Shown here: positions 1 through 9,670 of the stretch, piece by piece | Layout of the letters: every line of letters starts with the position of its first letter | Numbering within the stretch: position 1 is the first letter of the stretch | Source: Hydrogenophaga sp. | Lineage (GTDB): Bacteria; Pseudomonadota; Gammaproteobacteria; Burkholderiales; Burkholderiaceae_C | Length of the DNA stretch: 64,000 bases | Direction of reading: 5' to 3' | NCBI RefSeq assembly: GCF_011390835.1 | Contig: NZ_JAABRQ010000016.1 | Span: 1-64,000 of the forward strand | Program-made: the position numbers and the translations under genes | Notes under the pieces: generated by a model | The model's input: only the letters and a program-made list of their open reading frames with translations | Told to the model about the DNA's origin: nothing | Databases searched by the model: none

Positions 1-115
1 CCCCCCGCAGGGCAAAGCCACAACCGCTGAGGCCAACGGCGAGCAGCAGACTGCCACCGCTCAGGAGCACGCGGCGGTTGAATGAGGCCGGTGATGTTTG
101 GGAGGTCAAGCTCAC
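1..115 (-). CDS. lptE: LPS-assembly lipoprotein LptE, N-terminal part (runs off left end)
   Basis: Only the first 38 codons lie in the window. The frame opens with GTG overlapping the leuS stop (GTGA). It encodes two arginines, a hydrophobic stretch and a lipobox with Cys32 followed by GFALRG, the usual LptE N-terminus. LptE is the outer-membrane lipoprotein that plugs LptD during lipopolysaccharide export. Position directly behind leuS is the normal place for lptE in proteobacteria. An in-frame TTG two codons later is an alternative start. The rest of the protein is outside the window, so the call rests on the signal peptide and context. Confidence 0.75.
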   Translation of the reverse strand, partial: MSLTSQTSPASFNRRVLLSGGSLLLAVGLSGCGFALRG

Positions 116-2790
116 ACCACCACGTTGACCAGACGACCCGGCACCACCACCACCTTTTTCGGTGTGGCACCGTCGGCCTGTTTGATGAAGGCCTCGCTGG
201 CGAGCGCCGCGGCCTCGATGGCCGAGTTGTCGGCACCAGCGGGCACGGTGATACTGCCGCGCAGCTTGCCGTTGATCTGCAGCACCAGCTCGATCTCGTC
301 GCGCTGCAGCGCGGCGTCGTCCACCTGCGGCCAAGGCGCGTCAAGCAACTCGCCCCAGGGCTGGGCATAGCCCAGATCGGTCCAAAGCGCATGGGTCACA
401 TGCGGCGTCGCGGGATAGAGGCAACGCAGCAAAATGCCGAAACCCTCGCCCAGGGCCGCGGTGTCGCCGGCCGAGCCGTCGGGCTTGAAGTCTTCCAGCG
501 CATTGAGCATCTTCATGGCACCCGACACCACGGTGTTGTATTGCATGCGCTGGTAGTCGTAGTCCACCTGCTTGAGCACGGTGTGCAGCTCCAATCGCAA
601 TGCCTTGGCCCCCTTGCCGAGCTTTTGCTGGTTCAGGCTTTGCGTGGCCTCGACCAGACCGGCCTGCGCCGACAGCTTGGCGCCAAAACTCCAGACGCGC
701 TTGAGGAAGCGGTAACTGCCTTCCACCGCGGCGTCGTTCCACTCCAGCGTGGCCTCTGGTGGCGCGGTGAACATGGTGTACAGGCGCGCGGTGTCGGCAC
801 CGTATTTCTCGATCAGGTCCTGCGGATCGACACCGTTGTTTTTGGACTTGGACATGGTGCCCACGCCCTCGTAGTCGATCACCGTACCCGCTGGCAGCGC
901 ACCCACGGCCTTGTTCAGCTTCGCGCCCACGATCTTGCCGCCGTCGTCGAGCACGTGCTCCACATCAGCCGGCCAGAAGTACTCTTTGCCGCCCTTGTCG
1001 GTGCGGCGCGAGTAGATGTGGTTGAGCACCATGCCCTGGGTGAGCAGCTTGCTGAAGGGCTCGTCGATCGTCACCAGACCCAGGTCGCGCATGACCTTGG
1101 TCCAGAAGCGCGCGTACAGCAGGTGCAGGATGGCGTGTTCGATGCCGCCGATGTACTGGTCCATCGGCATCCAGTAGTCGGCGCCCTCGGCCACCATCTG
1201 CTCGCTGTTGGCCGGATCGCAATAGCGCATGAAGTACCAGGACGAGTCCACGAAGGTGTCCATGGTGTCGGTCTCGCGCCGCGCTGCCTGGCCGCAAACC
1301 GGGCAGACCACACCGGCGTGAAAGCCCTCGTGTTTGTGCAGCGGATTGCCCGAGCCGTCGGGGATACAGTCCTGCGGCAGCACCACTGGCAGGTCTGTCT
1401 CAGGCACCGGCACCGCCCCATGCTCATCGCAATGGATGATGGGAATGGGCGTGCCCCAGTAGCGCTGCCGGCTCACGCCCCAGTCGCGCAGCCGGAAGGT
1501 GGTTTTTTTCTCGCCCAGGCCTTGGGCCGCCAGCAGCTCGGCGACTTTGTCGACGGCGGCCTTGAGACCCAGTCCGTCCAGCGCGCCAGAGTTCACACAC
1601 ACGCCGCGCTGCTTGTCTGCATACCACTCAGCCCAGACCGTGTCGCTGAAGGTTTCTCCCTCGACCGCCACCACCTGCCGGATGGCCATGCCGTACTTCA
1701 GCGCAAACGCAAAGTCGCGCTCATCGTGGGCCGGCACGCCCATCACCGCGCCGTCGCCGTAGCTCATGAGCACGTAGTTGCCGACCCAGACATCGACCGC
1801 ATCGCCGGTCAGCGGGTGCTTTACCTGCAGACCGGTGGCCATGCCCTTTTTTTCCTGTGTGGCGAGCTCTGCTTCCGTCGTGCCGCCACTCTGGCATTCG
1901 AGGATGAAGGCCGCCAAAGCGGGGTTGGTCGACGCGGCATGTTGCGCCAGCGGATGCTCCGGCGCCACGGCGCAAAAGGTCACGCCCATGATGGTGTCGG
2001 CGCGCGTGGTGAACACGTGCATCTTGCCTTCACCGATCAGCACGCCCGAAGCGTCCTTGATCTCATGCGGAAAGGCAAACCGCACGCCTTCGGACTTGCC
2101 GATCCAGTTTTCCTGCATCAGCCGCACCTTGTCGGGCCAGCCGTTGAGCGTGGCCCTCTCGTTGCCAAGCTGCACGTGGTCGAGTAGCTCGTTGGCGTAG
2201 GCGGTGATGTTGAGGTAGTAGCCCGGGATCTCGCGCTTTTCAACCGGCGCGCCGGTGCGCCAGCCTTTGCCGTCAATGACCTGCTCGTTGGCCAGCACGG
2301 TCTGGTCCACCGGGTCCCAGTTCACCACCTGGGTCTTGCGGTAGGCGACGCCCTTTTCCAGCATCTTCAGGAACAGCCACTGGTTCCACTTGTAGTAGCT
2401 CGGATCGCAGGTGGCCACCTCACGCGACCAGTCGATGGCCAGACCCATGGCCTGCATCTGCTGCTTCATGTAGGCGATGTTCTCGTGCGTCCACTTCGCC
2501 GGTGGCACGCCGTTTTTCAGCGCTGCGTTTTCCGCCGGCAGGCCAAACGCATCCCAGCCCATGGGCATCAACACGTTGTAGCCCTTCATGCGCAGGTGGC
2601 GCGTGAGCATGTCGTTGATGGTGTAGTTGCGCACATGGCCCATGTGCAGCTTGCCGCTGGGGTAGGGCAGCATGGAGCAGGCGTAATACTTCGGCTTGTT
2701 CGCGTCTTCGGTCACGCGGTAGGCGTCGGTGGCATTCCAGTGGGCGTGCGCAGCGCGCTCGACAGCCTGGTGGGCGTATTTTTCTTGCAT
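112..2790 (-). CDS. leuS: Leucyl-tRNA synthetase
   Basis: Class I aminoacyl-tRNA synthetase charging tRNA-Leu in the cytoplasm. The HIGH-type motif HMGH is at residues 49-52 and the KMSKS-type motif TMSKS at about 645-649, with a large editing insertion between them. At 892 residues it is slightly longer than the usual 860-880. I chose ATG at 2790 (MQEKY, the common LeuRS N-terminus) rather than ATG at 2811, which would add seven residues; neither has a clear ribosome site. It overlaps the lptE start by four bases. A long open frame on the opposite strand is a GC-driven shadow. Confidence 0.97.
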   Translation of the reverse strand: MQEKYAHQAVERAAHAHWNATDAYRVTEDANKPKYYACSMLPYPSGKLHMGHVRNYTINDMLTRHLRMKGYNVLMPMGWDAFGLPAENAALKNGVPPAKWTHENIAYMKQQMQAMGLAIDWSREVATCDPSYYKWNQWLFLKMLEKGVAYRKTQVVNWDPVDQTVLANEQVIDGKGWRTGAPVEKREIPGYYLNITAYANELLDHVQLGNERATLNGWPDKVRLMQENWIGKSEGVRFAFPHEIKDASGVLIGEGKMHVFTTRADTIMGVTFCAVAPEHPLAQHAASTNPALAAFILECQSGGTTEAELATQEKKGMATGLQVKHPLTGDAVDVWVGNYVLMSYGDGAVMGVPAHDERDFAFALKYGMAIRQVVAVEGETFSDTVWAEWYADKQRGVCVNSGALDGLGLKAAVDKVAELLAAQGLGEKKTTFRLRDWGVSRQRYWGTPIPIIHCDEHGAVPVPETDLPVVLPQDCIPDGSGNPLHKHEGFHAGVVCPVCGQAARRETDTMDTFVDSSWYFMRYCDPANSEQMVAEGADYWMPMDQYIGGIEHAILHLLYARFWTKVMRDLGLVTIDEPFSKLLTQGMVLNHIYSRRTDKGGKEYFWPADVEHVLDDGGKIVGAKLNKAVGALPAGTVIDYEGVGTMSKSKNNGVDPQDLIEKYGADTARLYTMFTAPPEATLEWNDAAVEGSYRFLKRVWSFGAKLSAQAGLVEATQSLNQQKLGKGAKALRLELHTVLKQVDYDYQRMQYNTVVSGAMKMLNALEDFKPDGSAGDTAALGEGFGILLRCLYPATPHVTHALWTDLGYAQPWGELLDAPWPQVDDAALQRDEIELVLQINGKLRGSITVPAGADNSAIEAAALASEAFIKQADGATPKKVVVVPGRLVNVVV

Positions 2791-2901
2791 GAAGCGGGAG
2801 GGTCCGGGCATCCGGTGGAAGTTGAGGCGGGCCGGTCACGCCCAGCGCAGGCGCTGGGCAGCCGAATGTCACGATTTTAGGCCGGGCTTTGCCCTGGCCT
2901 C

Positions 2902-3351
2902 TCAGCGTCCAGTGGCAGGCGGCGCGAGCGCGGCAGGATCGGCCACAAAGCCGATGCGCGACAGGCCTGCGGCCTGGGCCAGCGCGATCAGTTGCACCAC
3001 CCGACCGTAAGGCACCGAGGTGTCTGCACGCAGCTGAACCTCGGTGGCAGGGTCGCGTCGGGCAGCGTCGGCCAGGCGCTGGCCCAGCTGCTTGGCATCC
3101 ACCGGCTGGTCGTCCCAGAACGCTTGGCCCGTAGCATCGAGCCCGATCGACACCTTGGCCGTGGCCCCGACATCGGGCGCCATGGCAGCCGGGTCGCCCT
3201 GCGGCAGTTCCAGCGCCAAACGACTGGCCATGAGCGGCGCAGCGATGATGAAGATCACCAGCAACACCAGCATCACGTCGACCAGCGGCGTGACGTTGAT
3301 CTCGCTCATGGGGCGGTGGCCCGTGGGTTTCTCCAGTCTGCCAAAAGCCAT
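2902..3351 (-). CDS. exbD: ExbD/TolR-family biopolymer transport protein
   Basis: Inner-membrane proton-channel component that, with the ExbB-type protein just upstream, energises TonB-type (or Tol-type) outer-membrane transport. The 149-residue protein has a short cytoplasmic N-terminus, one membrane helix at about 22-42 carrying the family's proton-path aspartate (Asp25 in the VDVMLV segment), and a periplasmic domain. It starts four bases after the exbB stop, so the two are surely co-transcribed. No tonB gene is nearby, so the partner is not identified here. Length and order match the ExbBD pair seen next to dapB and leuS in related genomes. Confidence 0.9.
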   Translation of the reverse strand: MAFGRLEKPTGHRPMSEINVTPLVDVMLVLLVIFIIAAPLMASRLALELPQGDPAAMAPDVGATAKVSIGLDATGQAFWDDQPVDAKQLGQRLADAARRDPATEVQLRADTSVPYGRVVQLIALAQAAGLSRIGFVADPAALAPPATGR

Positions 3352-3355
3352 GTGA

Positions 3356-4027
3356 TCAGTCTTTCGCCGGCTCGGGCCCTGCCGGATTCACCAGCAGTTC
3401 GCGCAGATCGCGCGCAAAGCCTTCCAGATCGACCTCGATGCGCGCAATCTGTCGACCCAGGACGTTGTAGGCCAGCACGGCGGGAATGGCCACCGCCAGG
3501 CCGGCGGCGGTCATCACCAGCGCTTCCCCCACCGGGCCCGACACCTGTTCGATGCGGAAATTGCCATCGATGCCAATGGCGGTGAGCGCGTGGTAAATGC
3601 CCCAGACCGTGCCGAGCAGGCCCACAAAGGGGGCGGTGGAGCCCACCGTGGCCAGCAAAACCTGACCAAACTGCAGCCGGTTCAGCACGCCATGCAGCGC
3701 ATCGCGCAGCACGCGCGTGAGTTGCTGCGAGCGGTCACCCGCGGCGGCCAGGGTGCGGGGGGCAGCGTGCTCTAGTGTCCGGGCGGCGTGCACCAGCGGC
3801 ATCAACAGGGACTGGCTGTCGAAGCCGCTCAGGCGGCGCTGCGCATCGTCTAAGTCGGTCGCCTGCCAGAACGCTGCGGCGCTGCGCTGCACATCCGCAA
3901 GCGCCCGCCTGAGCATCCAACCCTTCCAGAGAATGACCACCCAGCTCGCCACCGACATGGCCAGCAGCAGCAGGGCGACGCTGCGGCTCAGCGCATCACC
4001 ACTCCAGACGGTTTCCCAGACCCCCAC
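3356..4027 (-). CDS. exbB: ExbB/TolQ/MotA-family proton channel protein
   Basis: A 223-residue inner-membrane protein with one N-terminal helix (about 15-35), a cytoplasmic loop and two further helices around 120-185 with the Gly-rich pattern of the MotA/TolQ/ExbB family (VGLLGTVWGIYHAL). It forms the proton channel with the ExbD protein downstream. It lies 24 bases behind dapB and may be in the same transcript. ExbB rather than TolQ is preferred because no tolA/tolB/pal follow. Confidence 0.9.
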   Translation of the reverse strand: MGVWETVWSGDALSRSVALLLLAMSVASWVVILWKGWMLRRALADVQRSAAAFWQATDLDDAQRRLSGFDSQSLLMPLVHAARTLEHAAPRTLAAAGDRSQQLTRVLRDALHGVLNRLQFGQVLLATVGSTAPFVGLLGTVWGIYHALTAIGIDGNFRIEQVSGPVGEALVMTAAGLAVAIPAVLAYNVLGRQIARIEVDLEGFARDLRELLVNPAGPEPAKD

Positions 4028-4051
4028 GGCGCTGTCCTTGCAAGCCGTAGC

Positions 4052-4873
4052 TCAGCGCAGGCCGAGCACGTCAAACATGTCGTGCAGGCCGCCCGTCTTG
4101 CCGGCCAGGAAGCGCACAGCGCGCAGGCTGCCCTGGGCATAACCGGCGCGGTTGCTGGCCTTGTGCGAGATCTCGATGCGCTCGCCGGTGCCGGCAAACA
4201 GCACCGTGTGGTCGCCCACGATGTCGCCGCCGCGGATGGTGGCAAAACCGATGCTCGACGGATCGCGCTCACCAGTCACGCCTTCGCGGGCATAGACGGC
4301 GCAGTCCTTCAGATCGCGCCCGAGCGCGCTGGCTACCACCTCGCCCATCTTGAGCGCGGTGCCGCTGGGCGCGTCCACCTTGTGGCGGTGGTGTGCCTCG
4401 ATGATTTCAATGTCGTAGCCGGTGGACAGGGCGCGCGCCGCCATGTCCAGCAGCTTGAGCGTGACGTTCACGCCCACGCTCATGTTGGGCGCCATCACGA
4501 TGGCAATGCGCTTGGCGGCCTGCGCAATCTCGGCCTTCTGCTCATCCGAAAAACCGGTGGTGCCGATCACCAGGTTCACGCCCTGCGCCTCGCAGGCGCG
4601 CAGGTGATCCATGGTGCCCTCGGGGCGGGTGAAATCGATCAGGCACTGGCTGTGCAACAGGCCGGCCGCCACATCTGCGGTGATGTGCACACCGGTGTTC
4701 AGGCCCGCGTAGGCGCCGGCATCCAGGCCGATGGCCGGGCTGCCGACCACGTCCAGCGCGCCCGCCATGACGCAGTCCTCACTGAGGCGCACCGCATCGA
4801 TCAGCATCCGGCCCATGCGCCCGCTGGCACCGGCCACACACACGCGGTGCGGACCTGTCGCCGCCACGCTCAT
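4052..4873 (-). CDS. dapB: 4-hydroxy-tetrahydrodipicolinate reductase
   Basis: Catalyses the NAD(P)H-dependent reduction step of the diaminopimelate/lysine pathway in the cytoplasm. The N-terminal dinucleotide-binding loop GASGRMGR is at residues 15-22 and the catalytic [16 protein letters not shown] signature is complete. Length 273 is normal. Its ATG overlaps the bamE stop by four bases (ATGA), so bamE-dapB are translationally coupled, a typical betaproteobacterial arrangement. Confidence 0.97.
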   Translation of the reverse strand: MSVAATGPHRVCVAGASGRMGRMLIDAVRLSEDCVMAGALDVVGSPAIGLDAGAYAGLNTGVHITADVAAGLLHSQCLIDFTRPEGTMDHLRACEAQGVNLVIGTTGFSDEQKAEIAQAAKRIAIVMAPNMSVGVNVTLKLLDMAARALSTGYDIEIIEAHHRHKVDAPSGTALKMGEVVASALGRDLKDCAVYAREGVTGERDPSSIGFATIRGGDIVGDHTVLFAGTGERIEISHKASNRAGYAQGSLRAVRFLAGKTGGLHDMFDVLGLR

Positions 4874-5460
4874 TGCGCGGGCTCCAGCGGCGGGTAATTG
4901 GTGGTCGATGGCGTCGCTGGCGTCGCAGCTGGCGCGGTGACCTTGTTGCGTTCCTGAAATGCCTTGAGCTGCTCCTCGGTGGCCACGAGCGGTGGCACTT
5001 TCTCGAACTGGCGGCGGGCATCGAGCGAGGCGACAAACTCGGCTTCGCTGGGCAGCTCGTCTGATTCGATGCGCTCCATCACCTCGCCCTTGAAAAACAC
5101 GGCGAGCTTGCGTTGCTGCAGCGGCTGACCCTGGCGGCGGAAAGTGAAGACGTAGTCCCAGCGGTCGGCGTGGAACACGCTGGCGAGCAGCGGAGAGCCG
5201 AGGATATCGCGCACCTGCAGCCGCGACATGCCAGGCTGCAGCGCCTGCGCCTGCTCGCGCGTGACCACGTTGCCTTGCTGGATGTCGATCTTGTATGGCG
5301 TGACCAGGCTGGCGAAGCTGGGGACATCGGGCAGCTTGTCACGCAGGCCGGCACAGCCAGCCAAGCTGGCGAGCGCCACGGTCACGGTCAAGCCGCACGC
5401 CACGCGGCGCGCAGGTTGCGCTCGGCGCAGGAATTCGCGGCAGTCAGAGAAGGATTGCAT
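4870..5460 (-). CDS. bamE: Outer-membrane assembly lipoprotein BamE (OmlA/SmpA)
   Basis: A small lipoprotein of the BAM complex that inserts beta-barrel proteins. I place the start at ATG 5460 (MQSFSD), giving 196 residues, because the longer open frame would overlap the fur promoter region. A signal peptide ends at a lipobox (LASLAGC) and the BamE fold follows, with the typical [11 protein letters not shown] and [15 protein letters not shown] segments. The C-terminal tail is Ala/Pro/Thr-rich. It is divergent from fur, as in many betaproteobacteria, and overlaps dapB by four bases. Confidence 0.93.
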   Translation of the reverse strand: MQSFSDCREFLRRAQPARRVACGLTVTVALASLAGCAGLRDKLPDVPSFASLVTPYKIDIQQGNVVTREQAQALQPGMSRLQVRDILGSPLLASVFHADRWDYVFTFRRQGQPLQQRKLAVFFKGEVMERIESDELPSEAEFVASLDARRQFEKVPPLVATEEQLKAFQERNKVTAPAATPATPSTTNYPPLEPAQ

Positions 5461-5528
5461 GGGGTCAGACGCGTAGGGGCGGCGCACGGCGCCAACAGGG
5501 AGATCAGCCCGCCGGCGCAGCCCGACGA

Positions 5529-5546
5529 TATGATGCAAACATTGTA
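5529..5546. promoter_or_regulatory. Possible divergent -10 elements between bamE and fur
   Basis: The intergenic stretch holds TATGAT (5529-5534, plus strand, towards fur) and TACAAT (5546-5541, minus strand, towards bamE), each one base from the -10 consensus. I see no convincing -35 partner for either, so this is only a tentative promoter zone. Confidence 0.25.
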
Positions 5547-5602
5547 GCCCCGGGGGTGCCAGTGTGGCCTGTGTGCTCGCGCCCCCCATCGCCGCCCGAG
5601 AC

Positions 5603-6040
5603 ATGTCCAATATCGAAGAACTCAAGAGCACGGGCCTGAAGGCCACGCTGCCGCGGCTGAAGATCCTCGAGGTTTTCCAGAACGCCAAGCAACGCCACAT
5701 GACCGCCGAGGACGTTTACCGCGTGCTGCTCGACGAACGTTCGGACATCGGCCTGGCGACGGTGTACCGCGTGCTGATGCAATTCGAACAGGCCGGCCTG
5801 CTCTCCCGCAGCAACTTTGAATCGGGCAAGGCCGTCTACGAGCTCGACGAAGGCCAGCACCACGATCACCTGGTCTGCCTGGATTGCGGGCGGGTCGAAG
5901 AGTTTTTTGACGCCGAGATCGAAAAGCGCCAGCAAATGGTCGCGCAGACGCGGGGTTTTGTGCTGCAAGAGCACGCGCTCTCGCTCTATGCAAACTGCAG
6001 CAAGACCGACTGCCCGCACCGCAACAAATCGAACGGCTGA
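5603..6040 (+). CDS. fur: Ferric uptake regulator Fur
   Basis: Iron-responsive transcriptional repressor, 145 residues from ATG 5603 (MSNIEEL); the 13-codon upstream extension of the frame is not expected. It has the winged-helix DNA-binding part with the [11 protein letters not shown] recognition segment, the His-rich metal site [11 protein letters not shown], and a C-terminal Cys pair (NCSKTDCPH) of the structural zinc site. Its divergence from bamE is the conserved omlA-fur arrangement. Confidence 0.96.
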   Translation: MSNIEELKSTGLKATLPRLKILEVFQNAKQRHMTAEDVYRVLLDERSDIGLATVYRVLMQFEQAGLLSRSNFESGKAVYELDEGQHHDHLVCLDCGRVEEFFDAEIEKRQQMVAQTRGFVLQEHALSLYANCSKTDCPHRNKSNG

Positions 6041-6134
6041 CCGCATTCCTCCTGCCAGTCTGCGGAAGCGGCTTTGCCGGGCCGCAGTTGTTGCCCCGTG
6101 GGGGTGACGCCGCAGGCGGTGCGGGGGGGCCATA

Positions 6135-6212
6135 GATCCGCCGCTGGGCCGCCCCGAGGCGGATCAGCCCCCTCGGGTGACAGCGCCCCGCACAGGGGCG
6201 GAGCGTGGGGGG
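6135..6212 (-). repeat. Intergenic hairpin element, copy A (behind hprK)
   Basis: One of three related elements of about 80 bp in this window. Strand is given relative to the gene it follows: it begins six bases past the hprK stop. It contains arms GATCCGCC (6135-6142) and GGCGGATC (6158-6165). The same element, with different but still complementary arm sequences, lies behind ptsN and corA. The upstream bases 6089-6130 are also GC-rich and may be part of it. It also separates the convergent fur and hprK genes. Confidence 0.7.
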
Positions 6213-6217
6213 CAAAA

Positions 6218-7168
6218 TCACTCCCCGCGCGACATCGCTGCCCTGTGCCGGGCCACAAACTCCTGGTAGGTGTCGATGCCGCGCAGCTGCAGGATGGTAT
6301 TGCGCACGGCGGCCTCGACCAGCACGGCGATGTTGCGCCCGGCCACCACCTGAATCACGGCCTTTCGGACCGGTACGCCCAGCACGTCCTGGTAAAGCGG
6401 CTCGTGGGGCATGCGGTCGTAGTCACGCTCCATGGTTTCCTTGCGCACCAGGTGTACGATCAACGCTAGGCGCATCTTGCGCCGCACTGCTGTTTCGCCA
6501 AAGATGGCCTTGATGTCAAGCAGGCCAATGCCCCGCACTTCCAGCAGGTTTTGTAGCAGTTCGGGGCAGCGGCCTTCAATGCTGGTCTGATTGATGCGAA
6601 AGAGGTCGACGGCGTCGTCGGCAACGAGGCCATGGCCGCGCGAAATCAGTTCCAGGCCGAGCTCGCTCTTGCCCAGCCCCGACTCGCCAGTGATCATCAC
6701 GCCCATGCCCAGGATATCCATGAACACGCCGTGCATGGACGCGCGGTCGGCAAAGTGGCGCGACAAATAGGCGCGCAGCACATCGATCACAAAGGCCGCC
6801 GGTTCTGGCGTGGCGAACATCGGGATCTGCGCCCGCTCACACAGGGCCACTAGGTCGTCGGGCGCGGTACGGCCGTCGGCCACCACCAGCACCGGCGGCT
6901 CCAGCGTCACGATGCGCGAAACGCGCCGGCGGTTGTCTTCGCCATCTGCGCTGGTGAGGTAGTTCACCTCGCGCTCGCCGCAGACCTGCACCCGGTAGGG
7001 GTGGATGTAGTTGAGGTAGCCGACCAGATCGGCGCCGGAGCGCGCTTCGCGCACCGCCACTTCGTCAAAGCGGCGTTCTGAAGCGCCCAGTCCAGCCACC
7101 CACTGCCACTTCAGGGCTTCGCGGTGGTCCTCGAACAGGACGTCGGCGCTGACGACAGTGGGCTTCAT
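6218..7168 (-). CDS. hprK: HPr kinase/phosphorylase
   Basis: Bifunctional enzyme that phosphorylates and dephosphorylates HPr on serine. The start is ATG 7168 (MKPTVV), giving 316 residues; a longer frame exists but would enter an intergenic repeat. The P-loop GESGLGKS is at 161-168 and is followed by the HPrK signature with [10 protein letters not shown]. In betaproteobacteria HprK belongs to the nitrogen-PTS branch and sits with ptsN and hpf, as here. rapZ and the other PTS genes are not in the immediate neighbourhood. Confidence 0.95.
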   Translation of the reverse strand: MKPTVVSADVLFEDHREALKWQWVAGLGASERRFDEVAVREARSGADLVGYLNYIHPYRVQVCGEREVNYLTSADGEDNRRRVSRIVTLEPPVLVVADGRTAPDDLVALCERAQIPMFATPEPAAFVIDVLRAYLSRHFADRASMHGVFMDILGMGVMITGESGLGKSELGLELISRGHGLVADDAVDLFRINQTSIEGRCPELLQNLLEVRGIGLLDIKAIFGETAVRRKMRLALIVHLVRKETMERDYDRMPHEPLYQDVLGVPVRKAVIQVVAGRNIAVLVEAAVRNTILQLRGIDTYQEFVARHRAAMSRGE

Positions 7169-7214
7169 GTCTGGATCAGTGGCTTGAGAGGCGGAAGAGC
7201 GTGGAAGCCACAAA

Positions 7215-7291
7215 AATCTGCCGCCGGGCAGCCCCAAGGCAGATCAGCCAGCTCGGGGGGCAGCGACCCGCGCAAGCGGTGGAGCGTGGAG
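7215..7291 (-). repeat. Intergenic hairpin element, copy B (behind ptsN)
   Basis: Second copy of the element, starting 11 bases after the ptsN stop and lying in the 134-bp gap before hprK. Arms ATCTGCC (7216-7222) and GGCAGAT (7238-7244) pair perfectly although their sequence differs from copies A and C. It has the same orientation relative to the gene it follows. Confidence 0.7.
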
Positions 7292-7302
7292 ACCAACAGT
7301 CG

Positions 7303-7773
7303 TCAGGCGGCAGCGTGGGCTGATTGCCAGCCACTGATCAGGCCGTGCAGGCTGGCCGCCTGCGGAGCCTGCTTCATTTGTTCGCGCAAGGCGCTATCGC
7401 TCAGCAACTCGGCGATTTCCGACAGGATTTCGAGGTGCTTCTGCGTGGCGGCTTCAGGCACCAGCAGGAAGATCAGGAGTTGCACCGGTTGCTCGTCCGG
7501 CGCGTCAAAGCCGATCGGGCTAGCGAGCTGGAACACCGCGGCCAACGGCTGTTTCAGGCCTTTGATGCGGCCATGGGGAATGGCCACGCCGTGACCCAGA
7601 CCGGTAGAGCCCAGGCGTTCGCGGGCAAACAGGCTGTCCGTGATCAGGGCGCGATTGAGACCGTGCAAGGTCTCAAACAGCAGGCCCGCCTCTTCAAAAG
7701 CGCGTTTTTTGCTCGTGGCGTCTACGCTGACGAGCACTTGCGCTGAGGGCAGAATGGCAGATAGTCGGTTCAT
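7303..7773 (-). CDS. ptsN: PTS IIA-like nitrogen-regulatory protein PtsN
   Basis: A 156-residue EIIA-Ntr protein, a phosphoryl acceptor of the regulatory PTS with roles in nitrogen and potassium control. The phosphorylatable histidine is His67 in HGVAIPHGRI, the family signature. It lies between hpf and hprK on the same strand. A terminator-like hairpin (7834-7863) separates it from hpf, so it probably has its own promoter or depends on read-through. Confidence 0.94.
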   Translation of the reverse strand: MNRLSAILPSAQVLVSVDATSKKRAFEEAGLLFETLHGLNRALITDSLFARERLGSTGLGHGVAIPHGRIKGLKQPLAAVFQLASPIGFDAPDEQPVQLLIFLLVPEAATQKHLEILSEIAELLSDSALREQMKQAPQAASLHGLISGWQSAHAAA

Positions 7774-7833
7774 GAGGGCCTCTTGGACCGTAAATTATGA
7801 CGACTTGAGTCTGCTTGGCTAGAGAGAAGAGAC

Positions 7834-7863
7834 AAAAAAGCCGCTTGACATGCCAAGCGGCTT
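7834..7863 (-). terminator. Rho-independent terminator behind hpf
   Basis: On the minus strand an 8-bp perfect stem (GCCGCTTG at 7840-7847 with CAAGCGGC at 7854-7861, six-base loop) is followed directly by a run of six T. It sits 52 bases past the hpf stop and before ptsN. Confidence 0.85.
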
Positions 7864-7914
7864 GTTGCAGTGCAACATACCTTTAGGCCCAATGACAGCG
7901 GCCCGTGACATCCC

Positions 7915-8244
7915 TCACATCAGGCGTTTGGCCGATTCGTGGTGATGATCCTGGGATTTGTCCTTGTGGCGCAAAACCTGTCGATCAAGCTTGTCGGCCA
8001 GCTCATCCACCGCGGCATAGAGGTCGGCATGGGCGCTTTCGGCGAACAAGTCCTTGCCCTTGACGTGGATGTTGCACTCCGCTCGCTGGCGCAGGTCCTT
8101 CTCTTTCAGGTTGTCCACTGTCAGCAGCACCTTGACGTCAACCACTTGGTCGAAGTGTCGGGATATGCGTTCGAGCTTGCTGGTGACGTAGCCGCGCAGT
8201 GCGGGTGTGACCTCAAGGTGGTGACCGCTGATCGTCAAGTTCAT
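7915..8244 (-). CDS. hpf: Ribosome hibernation promoting factor, short form
   Basis: A 109-residue sigma-54-modulation/S30EA family protein that binds the 30S subunit and stabilises inactive ribosomes in stationary phase. ATG 8244 (MNLTISG) is preceded by AGGAG nine bases upstream; a second ATG at 8248 is out of frame. The beta-alpha fold pattern and the His-rich C-terminus ([13 protein letters not shown]) fit the short form. rpoN, its usual upstream neighbour, is absent; an MFS gene is there instead. Confidence 0.93.
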   Translation of the reverse strand: MNLTISGHHLEVTPALRGYVTSKLERISRHFDQVVDVKVLLTVDNLKEKDLRQRAECNIHVKGKDLFAESAHADLYAAVDELADKLDRQVLRHKDKSQDHHHESAKRLM

Positions 8245-8277
8245 ACATGAGTCTCCTGTTGCTCCGGGTTGACACAA

Positions 8278-8306
8278 GCCGCCGGGCTTCGGGGCTTCCC
8301 GGCGGC
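8278..8306. repeat. GC-rich inverted repeat between MFS gene and hpf
   Basis: Perfect 9-base arms (GCCGCCGGG at 8278-8286 and CCCGGCGGC at 8298-8306) with an 11-base loop. There is no T-run after it on either strand, so it may be a transcript-end hairpin of the MFS gene or simply a structured region in the hpf leader. Confidence 0.4.
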
Positions 8307-8379
8307 CACGGGGAAGTCTTGAAAACACTATGCCCACGAATCCGGGGCGGCGCAAGCCCGCACTGCAACAAAGGGTGAT

Positions 8380-9606
8380 TCAGGCCGGACGGCCAACAAG
8401 GGCCCCGTGCAACACCAACCGGCGCGCCACCCAGATCGAAGCCAGGCTGGCCACCGTGCCCACCAGGCCCGAGACCCAATAGTGCTGCACCAGGCCCGCC
8501 GCATCGCGGCTGATGATGAGTCCGCCCAGAAACGCAGCCAGCCCCATGGCAGCCGACTGCACCGCCGCGTTGAGCACCATGAAGGTGCCGCGCAGCGCCG
8601 GGTTGGCCGCCGAGGTGATGAGCGCCATGCCGGGAATCATGCGGCCGCTGAGAAAGACGAAGAGCAGGGTAGACACCACCAGCACCACCGGCAGCGGCGC
8701 TGCTGGCAGCAGGGTCGTTGCCAGCAGCGGCAGGTTGACCGCGACTGCCAGCAGACTGAAGGTGCGCACCTTGCCCAGCCGGTCCGACATGCGGCCGAAC
8801 AGCCGTGCGGTGACCAGCGTGGCCAGTCCACCGCACAGGTAGATCAGGGGGATCTGCGCATCGGTCATGCCCACGTTGGCCTGCATGAAGATGGTGATGA
8901 ACGGGATCACGAGAAAGCCCGCAAACATGAGCAACGCGGAAAAAGCGAATGCCTCCAGGTGGTTGCGCTCGGTGAGCACCATCGCGATGCCGCGAAAAGC
9001 CGATGGGCGATTGGCGACACGCAGATGGTGGTCGAGACGCGGCAGGGTCAGCGCTGCGCCCACGGCCAGCAGCGCGCTCACTGCGGCGATCGCAAAAAAG
9101 GCCGCCTGCCAGCCCAGGTGGTTCGCCAGGTACAGGCCCATGGGCACGCCGGCCACCGTGGAGAACGAAAACGACGACATGACGATGCCCATGGCGCGCC
9201 CTCGCCGTTCAAACGGCACCACGTCGGCCACGATGGTCTGCGAGAGTGCGGACAGGACCCCGCCGAACATGCCGGCAGCCACGCGAGCGGCCATCATGAA
9301 GCCGAAGTCCGTCGCCAGGCCACAGGCCAGCGTGGCCATGGCGAAAAAGGCGTACAAGGTGAGCAGTAGGCGCTTGCGGTCGAAACGGTCGACGTAGGTG
9401 GCCGCTGCCAGCCCGGAGACACCGGCCGACAAGGTGTAGGCCGAGACCAGCAGGCCAAACTGCGCGTCGCTGATGTCAAACAGGCGTGTGAACTGCGGTC
9501 CCAGCGGCATCATGATCATGAAATCCAGGATGTGCGTGAACTGGATCCCGGCGATGGTGAGCAGCAGCCAGCGCTCGCGCCGCGCAGAGAGGGTGGGATG
9601 TGTCAT
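8380..9606 (-). CDS. MFS transporter (drug/arabinose-efflux type)
   Basis: A 408-residue inner-membrane protein with about 12 hydrophobic segments and the MFS motif between helices 2 and 3 (YVDRFDRKRLLL). An N-terminal FTHILDFMIMMPLGPQF segment is common in the arabinose-efflux-permease group. Start is ATG 9606 (MTHPTLSARR); the longer frame would run into the divergent patatin gene. The substrate cannot be told from sequence. Confidence 0.85.
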   Translation of the reverse strand: MTHPTLSARRERWLLLTIAGIQFTHILDFMIMMPLGPQFTRLFDISDAQFGLLVSAYTLSAGVSGLAAATYVDRFDRKRLLLTLYAFFAMATLACGLATDFGFMMAARVAAGMFGGVLSALSQTIVADVVPFERRGRAMGIVMSSFSFSTVAGVPMGLYLANHLGWQAAFFAIAAVSALLAVGAALTLPRLDHHLRVANRPSAFRGIAMVLTERNHLEAFAFSALLMFAGFLVIPFITIFMQANVGMTDAQIPLIYLCGGLATLVTARLFGRMSDRLGKVRTFSLLAVAVNLPLLATTLLPAAPLPVVLVVSTLLFVFLSGRMIPGMALITSAANPALRGTFMVLNAAVQSAAMGLAAFLGGLIISRDAAGLVQHYWVSGLVGTVASLASIWVARRLVLHGALVGRPA

Positions 9607-9670
9607 GATTTTGAGCCGCCCAGCACTGTACTCCCGCGCCCGCCGCGCTCTTGTCACAAGGTCATCGCTC

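Noticed and set aside
82-2187. 701-residue open frame opposite leuS
   Set aside because: It is His/Val/Leu-rich, lies wholly antisense to the well-supported leuS gene and is explained by GC-rich codon usage.
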